A DNA stretch of 5,330 nt from positions 1 to 5,330 of the forward strand of contig DVOR01000204.1 of NCBI GenBank assembly GCA_018713405.1, read 5' to 3'. The stretch is from Candidatus Spyradenecus faecavium (lineage in GTDB: Bacteria; Verrucomicrobiota; Kiritimatiellia; RFP12; DVOR01). The notes below the pieces were generated by a model. That model ran no database searches. It was given only the letters and a program-made list of their open reading frames with translations, and had not been told where the DNA came from. Below are positions 1 through 5,330 of the stretch, piece after piece. The first letter of the stretch is position 1. Each line of letters begins with the position of its first letter. The translations under genes and the position numbers were made by a program.

Positions 1-165
1 ATGGATACCCTGAAACGCCAGCGGGGCGACCTGCGGATGGTGGGCCACGGGGCCAACTGGCCAAGGCCGGACCTGCTCTTCAGCGCCGTCATCCATACGT
101 TGCTGGGCGACCCGGAGCGGCCCGAGGCGCAGCACTCGCGCACGCCGTCGAGCTTGCCGCCTTTG
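1..165 (+). CDS. Possible short plus-strand ORF at the left edge, 54 codons
   Basis: ATG at base 1 opens a frame that runs to TAG at 163-165. It starts MDTLKRQRGDLRMVGHGANW and continues PRPDLLFSAVIHTLLGDPER (residues 21-40). Residues 1-42 have a normal protein-like composition with strong G/C third positions, unlike the giant frame over the same bases, which is free of acidic residues. The last dozen codons overlap clear MORN coding on the other strand and are unlikely to be native. I do not recognise the protein; the start of a mobile-element gene is one possibility. The ATG may be internal, since nothing upstream can be seen. It may mark foreign sequence joined to the giant gene, or be a chance frame. 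Confidence 0.3.
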
Positions 166-3100
166 TAGTGCTCGATGATATAGCGGTTCTTGCGCTCGTC
201 GTACGCCACGCGCTCGCCCTCAAGCTCGCCGTCCACGCGGGTTTCGCGGACGAGGAGGGAGCCGTCGGAGTCCCACCGCTCATAGGTGCCGTCCTCCCGG
301 TTGCCGCGGGAGAAGACGGAGTGGGCGGTCTCGAGGTCCTCGCCGGTCGGGAGCTCGCCGTATATCGTCAGCTCGGTTTCCAGGTCGACCGTGCCGGAGA
401 CGTCATCGGCGTGCTCGTCCACGAGGCCGAACTCGGCGGCCTCGACCTGGACGGTGACGGGGATACGCTCGCCGTGGCTTTTGTCGCCCTTGTCCCACCA
501 CTCCGCGGACTCGTTGTCCTCCGAGGCGCAGAAGGCGATGACGCGGCCGTCCTTGAAGGCGGCGCGCTTGGGGCAGGCACAGTAGTAGTCCCAGTACTCC
601 TCGGCCGAACGGCTCGGGCGGTCGCCGCTCTGGGTGGGGACGAGGAGGCACCACGGGCTCCAGAAGGCCCAGTGCTTGGGGTCGAGCGTGTCGCGGTTGC
701 CGCGGTCGCGGTCCTCTTCCGGCGGGATCTCGCGCATGCCGAGGTGGGACTTCACGATCTCCCACATGGCCCGCTGGCCCTGGGCGTCATCCTGCACCTC
801 ATAGACGGCGATGCCGTGGCCGAGGTCGACCTTGTTGGTCAGCTCCGGGACGGTGTCTGGGTCGATGGGCTCGGGCGTCTTGTCACCGCGCCACTTGGCG
901 AGGCGGGCGTTGGCGGCGAGGAGGAGCGCCTGCGGGCTGTCGTAGTTCTGGAAGGAGAGTTTCCACCAGTCCTTGGCCTTGAGGGCGCGCTCGAAGACGT
1001 CCTCGTCCTTGGGCAGGTCGAGCCCGCCGCGGGTGAACCAGTGGAGGGCGGCCTTCTTGCGCTTGGTGTCGGGCAGGGCGTCGTAGGCGGCGAGGAAGCG
1101 GTCGGCCTCCTCGGCGGGGAGGTTGGGCAGGGCGCGGGCGACGACGGCGCGGGCGGAGCCCACCTCGAAACGCGGCGAGGCGATGAGCGCACCGAGGTCG
1201 GGGTAGTCGCCGTGGGCGTCCTTCAGGCGCGTGGCTGAGCCGACCTCGCGGCGGATGTCGGGGTCGGCGGGGTCGAAGGCGCCGCTGTTCTCGGTGGCGG
1301 ACTTGATGGCGCGGGGGGCGAAGACCACGTAGTCCGTGCCGGGGCCGTTGCCACCCCACTCGCCGCCGTTGTCCACGACGTTGCGGATGATGAGGCCGTC
1401 GTAGAAGCCGGTCTCCAGCGCGTCGCGGGCGAGGTCGTTGGTGGAGGGCAGCTCGAGGGGCTGCACCTCGAAGTCGCCCTCGGCCAGGCCGAGCTCCCCG
1501 GCGTAGTCGGCCGCCTCGGACTCGTCGTAGAAGTGGATGGGGTTGCCGTCGCCGTCCTCGGCGAAGGCGCTCTCCTCGTTGAGCCAGAGGCCGAAGTGGG
1601 ACTCGGTCTCGCCCACGCCGTTCCAGTTGTAGCCCTCGAAGTCGCGCACCATCGGGTTGCGCAGGTTGAGGAAGACGGGGTAGTTGGCGGGGTAGTGCTG
1701 GGTCTCGGCGATGTGGTCGTTGGCGTAGGCGAGCGCGGCCTCGGGGGTGGTGAAGACCGCGTCGCCCTCCCAGCCGTTGTCCTCCACGTTGCGCCACATC
1801 TTGACGGCGCGGTAGGGCTTGTCCTCGAAGTCCTCGTTGATTTCGTCGGCGACGCGCCGGGCGCGTTCCTTGTCGTCGAAGATCTCCGCGCCGGTGCGCG
1901 GGGAGAGGCCGTCCTCGTCCACGACGTGCCACTCCTCGAAGAGGGCGTAACGCTCAATGGCCTCCTCCACCGAATCGAAGTGCAGTTTGACGAGGTCGTT
2001 GGAGCCGGAGTAGGTGCGGGCGTCGGCGAGGAACTGCGCGAACCAGTAGGTGCTGTCGGGCGCGTTGGTGTGGACCTCGCCGAGGTCCTTGTTGAAGACG
2101 GTGAAGCCGGCGGTCTTGGAGCCGTGGAAGACGACGAGGGGCTCGCCGTTCTCGTCCACCACCTTGCTCGCGTTCTCGGGGTCGTGCTCCCAGTCGCCGA
2201 ACCAGGCCTTGAAGGAGGGCGTGCGGACGAGGAGCCACTGCTCCTCGGTGAGGTTGGAAGGCGCGCCGTTGGGGGCGTTCATCCAGGTATCGGCGTAGGC
2301 CTCGCGCACCCGGTCCTTCTCGGCCTCCAGCCGGTCGAGGAGGGCGTCCACGCGGGCCTCGCGCGAGGCGGTCACCTCGCGCCGGGTCGCGGTGTCGGCC
2401 TCGCCGGGGATGAGGGCGGCGAGGGCCTTGCCGAGTTCCTCGATTGCGACGCCCAAGCGGGTGTCGAGCACGGTCGTGGAGCCGTCCGCGTGGGTGAGGG
2501 TAATGACGAGGCGCTCGCTCTCTGCCTCCGTCTCGTAGGAGACCGTGGTGCCGAGGTAGTCGGCGGCGATTTGCTCCAACGTCCGCAGCGCGCGTGCCTT
2601 GGAAATCCAGTCGCGCAACTCGTCTGGCGTGGGCGGCGGCAGGTACTTCTCCAGCGCGTCGCGCAGGTGTTGCGCGAGTCTGCTGCCGACCGCCTCCTTG
2701 ATGGACAGTCCGATGGTCTCCACCGCGCCGTCCGGGCCGGTGAGAACCAGCGCCCTCCCGTCGACTCTCGTTTTATAGCTGACGTCAACGCCGAGGGCCT
2801 TCCGAGCGAAGTCGGCGAGTTCAGTGTAGCTGTTTGCCTTGGCGAGGCGGTCGCGCGGGGTGGGCACGCGGGCCGTGGAGCGGCCGTCCAGGGCGGCGAG
2901 GAGTTCGTGGCGGAGCTTGTCCGTCGCTTTGTCGAGCGCGTACGAGCCCTCGACATGGAAGGCGAACTCCGCGCCGTTGGGATAGGTCATGGACAGGTCG
3001 ACATCGGTCCCATCCCGGTTGCAGTCGTAGACGATTCTCGCGCCGAAGTGTTGCTTGGCGAAGTCGATGAGCTTGGTGATATACCGCTCAGTCTTGACGA

Positions 3101-5330
3101 TCTCGCGGGGCGTACGGGTCTCGGGCGCCACGAAGCGGTCGTTGGCGAGGTCCTTGGACTCCTGCTCCGTGAGGCGGCGCTGGTTCCCGCGGTCGAGGCG
3201 CAGTTTGCCGAAGGCGGTCAGGAGCGTGTGCTCCCGCCATCTCCACCCGCGGTCCTCGGGCTTGAGCAGGTGGATGCCCGGCAGGCGGACGCCCTCGCGG
3301 ATGGTGACGCCCGGGCCGAGCTCGGCATACACCCACGCCGCGTCGAGCAGGTCGTTGCGCCACTTCTCGATGCGATGGATGGAGGCCATGAAGTCTTCCG
3401 TCGTCTGGTCGCCGAGGTAGGGGAGCGCGTGGATATACTGCGGCCCCCCGCGGTAGAGTCCGCGGATATGGTCGGGTCGTTTGCCGAAGGTGGTGTACTT
3501 GAGGATCTGGTCGCGATAGTGCTGGAGTTGCAGGGCGAGGGTCTCGAAGGCCAGGGGCACGTCGAGCCCGAGGACGCGCGCGCCGACCTCGATGTCCTCC
3601 ATGGAGACCTCCGGATAGCCCTCCAAGAGGTTGAAGAACATGGCATTGGTGTTGGGATGGTCGGGGACGAAGAAGAGGTCGTAGCGCGGCAGGATGATGC
3701 GCGAGCCGGCGACAAAGGGCGCGTCCTGCGGACGGCGTTCCTCCTTGGCCACGACAGCGCGGAGCAGGAGGTCGTCGAGGGCCAGCTCGGTGCGCGGGGT
3801 GAGGACGCCCGTGGCCTCACGGCGGACGGTCGCGACGGCCTGCGCGCGGCCCTGCGCCTCAGCGGACGTGGGCGCGGGCGGCAGGAAGGAGGCGTCGGGC
3901 ACGAAGGTCTCCGTGGCCGCGTCCCACACCCACCGGCGCACGACCTGCAGGTGCTCGTCGGAGAAGGCGACGTAGGTGCTCGAGCGGTCGTCGCGCGTGT
4001 GGACGCCATCGATGTCGAAGGCCACCAGAAGCTCGGAGGCTGCACGCTCGGACTCGTCCGCCTCAGTGAAGAAGCGGACGGCATCGACCACGAGTTCATA
4101 GGCCTGCTCGCCGGTCATCCCGCGCGTGGCCCAGTCTCTGCCGAAAATCTGCCGCAATTCCTCCTCGGTGACGTCAAGCGAACGGACGGCGGCGAGGACG
4201 CGGGCGCGGTTCTCCGGGGTGACCTCCAGCTCCCAGTCGAGGAGGTGGCTTTCGTCGCCCGGGGCGCGGTGGGTCCACCAGCGTTGCTCGTGGATGGCGG
4301 CGGTGGGACCCTCGGCGAAGGCGCGCGCGACGTCGAAAACCTTGTCGGCGTAGAGCCCCCAGCCGTAGACCTTGCCGCCGTCGTTGGAGCCCACGGCCCG
4401 CAGGCTCGGCTGGTCGTAAGGCACGGGCCCGCCGGAGAAGAGGCCGGAGACCTCGCGGCGAGGGTTGACATTGTCGCCGGATTGTGGGACACTAGTGGTG
4501 TCGAGAGAATCCGGGTTAGCGTGGGCGGTTTCGCCAGCACCGGCGCTAATGGGCAGTTCTCTCGACAATCTTTTTTCGTCTCCAAACTCCACATCATAGG
4601 TTCTGTTCCCGTTTACATCTTCCTGGACGGTGATGAACGCCATGAGTTGCTCGCCTTCGAAGGTAAGGCGATGGGCGAGGTTGATGAAGCGGAGCCCTTT
4701 TTTGGTGTCCTCGCCACGTGAATAAGGCGCGGCGTTCTGGAGTATCTCGTCCAAGTGTGGGATTACGAGCACCTTGAGCGGCCCGTAGCCGTGGGAGACG
4801 ATGTCCTTGATGGAGGTCTTGGTCGTGCGGATGTCGCCGATATAGGCGTTTGTGTTCACGGGCGCGACCTGCCCCTCGGTTGCCCATTTGGCGATACTGG
4901 CGCGGTAACCTTTCGCGAATACACGGTAATCGGCAAGCAGTCCCACGACCTCACCCTCGGTCGGCGTGTCAATCTCGATAACCCGCGTGGCGCGGATACG
5001 GCGCAACTTCTCCGCGTTGTCCCACTTCGTCCAATCCGCCCCCGCGTTACCCTGCGCGGTCACCTCGCGGCGGACGTCGCCGGGGAGGGGCAGGCCGCCC
5101 TCGGCGTCGCGTTGTTCGATGTCGGCGAGGGTGGCGCGGTGGAGGGCCAGGGCCCGCTCGACCGCCTGCGCGGCCTCGGCCTCGATGGCCTCGATCTCGC
5201 GCTGCTTGGAGAGGGAGACGGTCTCGATGTCCCCGCGCACGGCCTCCCAGAAGGCGTCGACCGTGGGGTCGGCGATGCGGCCCTCGTCGTAGAGCGCCTG
5301 CGCGGCGGTGTCGGGGGAGTGCCCGCCCGC
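3..5330 (-). CDS. Giant multi-domain polyvalent protein, partial at both ends
   Basis: A single minus-strand frame is open for 1776 codons, from base 5330 to the left edge, with no stop. It is the coding frame because it yields recognisable domains and strongly G/C third positions; the other frames give Arg/Pro/Ser-rich or Val/Leu/Gly-rich shadow sequences. The domain order is helical stretch, PBECR-like domain, ART-like domain, unassigned region, three tandem modules, ART polyvalent domain, helical segment, Trp/Cys-rich module and MORN-like repeats. Proteins of this build are known from phages and conjugative elements as polyvalent proteins, proposed to be delivered with the DNA and to act on host defences or host components. 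No signal peptide or membrane segment is visible in the part seen. The true N-terminus lies beyond base 5330. The true C-terminus is uncertain because the sequence changes character below about base 120. The coding frame is secure; the element type and cellular role are inferred. Confidence 0.9.
117..302 (-). repeat. MORN-like / YwqK-type repeats (residues 1677-1738)
   Basis: Two repeats with the Gly-x-Leu-(Glu/Asp)-Gly signature are visible: GTYERWDSDG then VDGELEGERVAYDE (1698-1711), and IIEHYKGGKLDGVRE (1718-1732), about 25 residues apart. A third may begin as CCASGR (1733-1738), where the family usually has an aromatic pair before the Gly, and then degenerates. Such repeats occur in YwqK-family proteins, often labelled antitoxins, and in many phage or element hypotheticals, where they bind other molecules or extend a fibre-like sheet. 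An acidic linker (bases 303-440; GLVDEHADDVSGTVDLETEL) joins them to the module upstream. The array is probably cut short by the change of sequence below base 120. Confidence 0.6.
441..842 (-). other. Trp/Cys-rich conserved module of unknown function (residues 1497-1630)
   Basis: Distinctive points are DLGHGIAVYEVQDD (1502-1515), WAFWSPWCLLVP (1554-1565), EYWDYYCACPKRAAFKDGRV (1578-1597), IAFCASEDN (1598-1606), EWWDKGDKSHGERIPVT (1610-1626). The pattern PWCLL … YW..Y…PKR.AFKDG…AF.A…WWD…D.SHGE.IPV is one I associate with conserved hypothetical proteins carrying MORN-like repeats; a distant resemblance to the 'WC…Y' core of PcfJ-type conjugation proteins is possible but unproven. The Cys residues (1561, 1584, 1586, 1601) and His1619 could form a site, but their spacing does not match a zinc finger I know. 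Confidence 0.45.
843..1241 (-). other. Helical segment after ART domain 2 (residues 1364-1496)
   Basis: Predicted helices: DLGALIASPRFEV, SARAVVARAL, AEEADRFLAAYDALP and KRKKAALHWFTRGGLDLPKD (1423-1442), then EDVFERALKAKDWWKL and SPQALLLAANARLAKWRG. The ALHWFTRGGLDLPKD segment and the closing 'IDPDTVPEL' resemble a helical region that, as I recall, precedes the same Trp/Cys module and MORN repeats in other hypothetical phage polyproteins. That association is from memory and is unnamed. No catalytic motif is seen; a structural or adaptor role is possible. Confidence 0.45.
1242..1253 (-). other. RREV motif 5 (residues 1360-1363)
   Basis: PDI-RREV-G directly at the canonical end of ART domain 2. 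In related proteins the same spot often reads PDIR followed by Tyr-Ser or Phe-Ser, so the motif takes the place of that junction. Codons CGC CGC GAG GTC. Confidence 0.6.
1251..2279 (-). other. ADP-ribosyltransferase-type polyvalent domain 2 (residues 1018-1360)
   Basis: This is the clearest domain in the window. It begins NAPNGAPSNLTEEQW (1018-1032), then FKAWFGDWEHDPENASKVVD (1040-1059), NGEPLVVFHGS (1061-1071) and FTVFN (1076-1080). Later come YPVFLNLRNPMV (1217-1228), GFYDGLIIRNVVD (1308-1320), GTDYVVFAPRAIKSATENSG (1331-1350) and the terminal FDPADPDIR (1352-1360). All these belong to the ART-like domain widespread in phage and conjugative-element polyvalent proteins. His1069 of the HGS matches the first catalytic position of HYE-type ARTs; I cannot place the other catalytic residues with confidence. 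The predicted role is transfer of ADP-ribose from NAD to a host target. The stretch between HGS and YPVFLNL (about 148 residues) looks long for the family and suggests an insertion. An RREV motif overlaps the end (RREV at 1360-1363). Confidence 0.85.
2280..2372 (-). other. Charged helical spacer before ART domain 2 (residues 987-1017)
   Basis: After the RREV at 983-986 comes a single strongly charged helix, EARVDALLDRLEAEKDRVRE (residues 990-1009), with hydrophobics spaced at three to four residues, then AYADTWMNAPNG leading into the ART domain. It looks like a rigid spacer or short coiled coil. Confidence 0.55.
2373..2384 (-). other. RREV motif 4 (residues 983-986)
   Basis: AT-RREV-T, between the third tandem module and the charged helix that precedes ART domain 2. 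Codons CGG CGC GAG GTG. Confidence 0.6.
2403..2612 (-). repeat. Tandem alpha/beta module, copy 3 (residues 907-976)
   Basis: Helix (RALRTLEQIAADYLG), strand (TTVSYETEAES), strand pair (RLVITLTHADGSTTVLDT) and helix (AIEELGKALAALIPG). It ends seven residues before the fourth RREV-type motif, so the triplet forms a unit that closes just before a border. Codons differ freely from copy 2, so the duplication is old and not an assembly artefact. Confidence 0.7.
2640..2849 (-). repeat. Tandem alpha/beta module, copy 2 (residues 828-897)
   Basis: Helix (ANSYTELADFARKALG), strand (VDVSYKTRVDG), strand (ALVLTGPDGAVETIGLSI) and helix (GSRLAQHLRDALEKYL). Against copy 3 it shares LG-x-x-VSY-x-T, LV(L/I)T, DG and the closing Leu-rich helix, so these two copies are the closest pair. 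A short linker rich in Pro, Thr and Arg separates it from copy 1 and a run of Pro (LPPPTP) from copy 3. It probably arose by internal duplication. Confidence 0.7.
2883..3104 (-). repeat. Tandem alpha/beta module, copy 1 (residues 743-816)
   Basis: The module starts with a helix (TERYITKLIDFAKQHFG), then a strand with Val-Tyr (RIVYDCNRDG), a second and third strand around a PNG turn (DLSMTYPNGAEFAFHV), and a final helix (ATDKLRHELLAALDG). The same order, with matching Ile/Leu-x-x-(Phe/Ile)-Ala, Gly, Val/Ile-x-Tyr, (P/D)-(N/D)-G turn and terminal Leu/Ala helix, recurs in the next two segments. It is the most divergent copy of the three. Function unknown; the small helix-strand-strand-helix build would suit a binding module. 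Confidence 0.6.
3105..3899 (-). other. Unassigned region of the polyvalent protein (residues 478-742)
   Basis: I do not recognise a family here. A Pro/Ala-rich linker (FLPPAPTSAEA) leads to an RREA at 503-506. From about 507 to 735 the sequence is mixed alpha/beta with normal composition: a hydrophobic patch RIILPRYDLFFVPD (524-537), a predicted helix EDIEVGARVLGLDVP (559-573), a helix rich in Leu, Gln and His (FETLALQLQHYRDQILKY), an aromatic Gly segment (RGLYRGGPQYIHALPYLGDQ), the helix EDFMASIHRIEKWRNDLLDA and a Trp/Arg patch (EDRGWRWREHTLLTAFGKL). It could be a large-polyvalent-protein-associated domain or more than one small domain. No catalytic signature is evident. Confidence 0.4.
3813..3824 (-). 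other. RREA, variant motif 3 (residues 503-506)
   Basis: TV-RREA-T, after ART-like domain 1 and its Pro/Ala linker, at the start of the unassigned region. This is a weaker match (Ala for Val). Confidence 0.4.
3921..4439 (-). other. ART-like polyvalent domain 1 (residues 298-470)
   Basis: The diagnostic segment is GSNDGGKVYGWGLYAD (314-329), followed by a helix (VFDVARAFAEG) and then HLLDWELEVTPENRA (362-376). The end has ERAASELLVAFDIDGV (428-443) and the strand STYVAFSDEHLQVV (451-464). Many phage and conjugative-element polyproteins carry a domain with an IGTGEGaQvYGWGLY core, a later 'LDWD' strand and a final 'DG(I/V)…YVVFDD' segment, generally regarded as ART-like. Here the usual GTGEG is GSNDGG and a canonical upstream His-Gly-(Ser/Thr) is not seen; the domain starts instead FSGGPVPYDQPSL. 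It may therefore be a divergent or inactive version, or a member of the subgroup that starts with SG…Y..PSL. The GWGLY core is clear; enzymatic activity is not established. Confidence 0.6.
4449..4460 (-). other. RREV motif 2 (residues 291-294)
   Basis: NP-RREV-S, between the PBECR-like domain and ART-like domain 1, at the end of a disordered linker. Codons CGC CGC GAG GTC. Confidence 0.6.
4449..4559 (-). other. Low-complexity interdomain linker (residues 258-294)
   Basis: This stretch is rich in Ser, Ala, Gly, Thr, Asn and Pro (for example AGAGETAHANPDSLDTT), with no predicted secondary structure, and ends in NPRREVSG. It separates the PBECR-like domain from the first ART-like domain. Its DNA is visibly less GC-rich than the surroundings, as expected where protein constraint is low, and it contains most of an 11-base inverted repeat (bases 4499-4567). 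Confidence 0.6.
4499..4567. repeat. Perfect 11-base inverted repeat inside the linker
   Basis: The plus strand reads TGTCGAGAGAA at 4499-4509 and its exact reverse complement TTCTCTCGACA at 4557-4567, separated by 47 bases. It does not extend in either direction. It lies within and just upstream of the disordered linker of the giant gene. It may be chance, an mRNA hairpin, or the arms of a small invertible or inserted segment. Confidence 0.5.
4557..5048 (-). other. PBECR-like (phage Barnase/EndoU/ColicinE5-D/RelE-like) domain, residues 95-258
   Basis: This domain opens with a Trp-containing segment (ADWTKWDN). It contains SIKDIVSHGYG at residues 173-183, then IPHLDEILQNA (190-200), and ends with a strand pair around VQEDVNGNRTYDVEF (235-249). 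A Ser-(hydrophobic)-x-(Asp/Ser)-x-x-x-His-Gly helix start, a helix with Pro and a run of hydrophobics, then strands ending in an NGNRxYD turn is the layout I associate with the PBECR nuclease-like domains of phage polyvalent proteins, and with related large-polyvalent-protein (LPD) domains. His180 is the obvious candidate for a catalytic or structural residue. Family members are predicted RNases or toxins; activity here is inferred. An LPD of unknown function is the main alternative. It lies between two RREV motifs (87-90 and 291-294). Confidence 0.5.
5061..5072 (-). other. RREV motif 1 (residues 87-90)
   Basis: DV-RREV-T, between the N-terminal helices and the PBECR-like domain. Codons CGC CGC GAG GTG. 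Confidence 0.6.
5073..5330 (-). other. Helical, coiled-coil-like N-terminal stretch (residues 1-86)
   Basis: Residues 13-33 (LYDEGRIADP then FWEAVRGDIE) look like the tail of a helical polyvalent-associated domain whose body lies outside the window. Residues 36-75 are rich in Ala, Glu, Gln and Arg with few helix breakers (KQREIEAIEAEAAQAVERAL), so an amphipathic helix or short coiled coil is likely. A Gly/Pro stretch (GGLPLPGD) follows and leads to the first RREV motif, making this segment a spacer between an unseen upstream domain and the PBECR-like domain. I cannot assign a function. Confidence 0.5.

Noticed and set aside
168..1238. Plus-strand open frame of 356 codons
   Set aside because: It is in the same antisense register as the 1062-codon frame. 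The minus strand encodes the end of ART domain 2, the Trp/Cys module and MORN-like repeats there.
883..1957. Overlapping minus-strand frames rich in Arg/Pro (883-1932) or Thr/Ser/Pro (1223-1957)
   Set aside because: They are out-of-frame readings of the GC-rich giant gene, with compositions typical of shifted frames and no recognisable motifs.
2403..3104. Tandem repeats as CRISPR or a DNA-level satellite
   Set aside because: The similarity is only at protein level; the DNA of the three copies has diverged and there are no identical short repeats with unique spacers.
3218..4099. Minus-strand Ser/Arg/Pro-rich frame of 293 codons
   Set aside because: It is a shifted-frame shadow with low-complexity Ser/Thr/Pro/Arg content. 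The true frame over these bases encodes the end of ART-like domain 1 and the unassigned region.
4499..4567. Inverted repeat read as a transcription terminator
   Set aside because: The loop is 47 bases, no T-run follows an arm as an intrinsic terminator needs, and the site is in the middle of an open coding frame.
1533..4721. Plus-strand open frame of 1062 codons
   Set aside because: It is the codon-aligned antisense of the giant gene. It is open because the sense strand almost never uses TTA, CTA or TCA codons. The product is a Val/Leu/Gly/Glu-rich string without domains, whereas the minus strand gives clear ART motifs over the same bases.

Overview
The window is GC-rich (roughly two thirds G+C by eye) and lies almost entirely inside one enormous gene on the minus strand. 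Reading down from base 5330, one frame stays open for all 1776 codons to the left edge, with no start and no credible stop, so both ends of the protein lie outside. Residue numbers below count from base 5330 (residue n has its codon at bases 5328-3(n-1) to 5330-3(n-1)). There is no intergenic space, so no promoter, ribosome binding site, terminator, RNA gene or CRISPR array can be supported. Long open frames on the plus strand are codon-aligned shadows of this gene.

The protein looks like a phage or conjugative-element 'polyvalent protein': a multi-domain giant in which enzyme- or toxin-like domains are strung on linkers, thought to enter the recipient cell with the DNA. In order it has: a helical N-terminal stretch (1-86); a domain resembling the phage Barnase/EndoU/ColicinE5-D/RelE-like (PBECR) group (95-258); a first ADP-ribosyltransferase-like (ART-like) domain with a YGWGLY motif (298-470); a long unassigned region (478-742); three tandem copies of a module of about 70 residues (743-976); a short charged helix; a second, very clear ART-type polyvalent domain (1018-1360) with WFGDWE, HGS, YPVFLNLRNP and DYVVF motifs and the typical FDPADPDIR ending; a helical segment (1364-1496); a Trp/Cys-rich module (1497-1630); and MORN-like repeats (1677-1738).

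Two features stand out. The tetrapeptide RREV occurs four times (plus one RREA), mostly at domain borders, as would fit a processing or linker signal. The alpha/beta module is present in three tandem divergent copies.

The host cannot be named. The high GC and the mix of ART, PBECR-like and MORN modules suggest a prophage or integrative element of a GC-rich bacterium, possibly Verrucomicrobiota-like, but that is a guess. The leftmost 120 or so bases look different: in the giant frame they encode an acid-free, Arg/Ser/Trp/Pro-rich tail, while the plus strand is open from an ATG at base 1 to a TAG at 163-165. This suggests a junction (rearrangement, mobile-element edge or assembly chimera) or a frameshift near bases 100-125.
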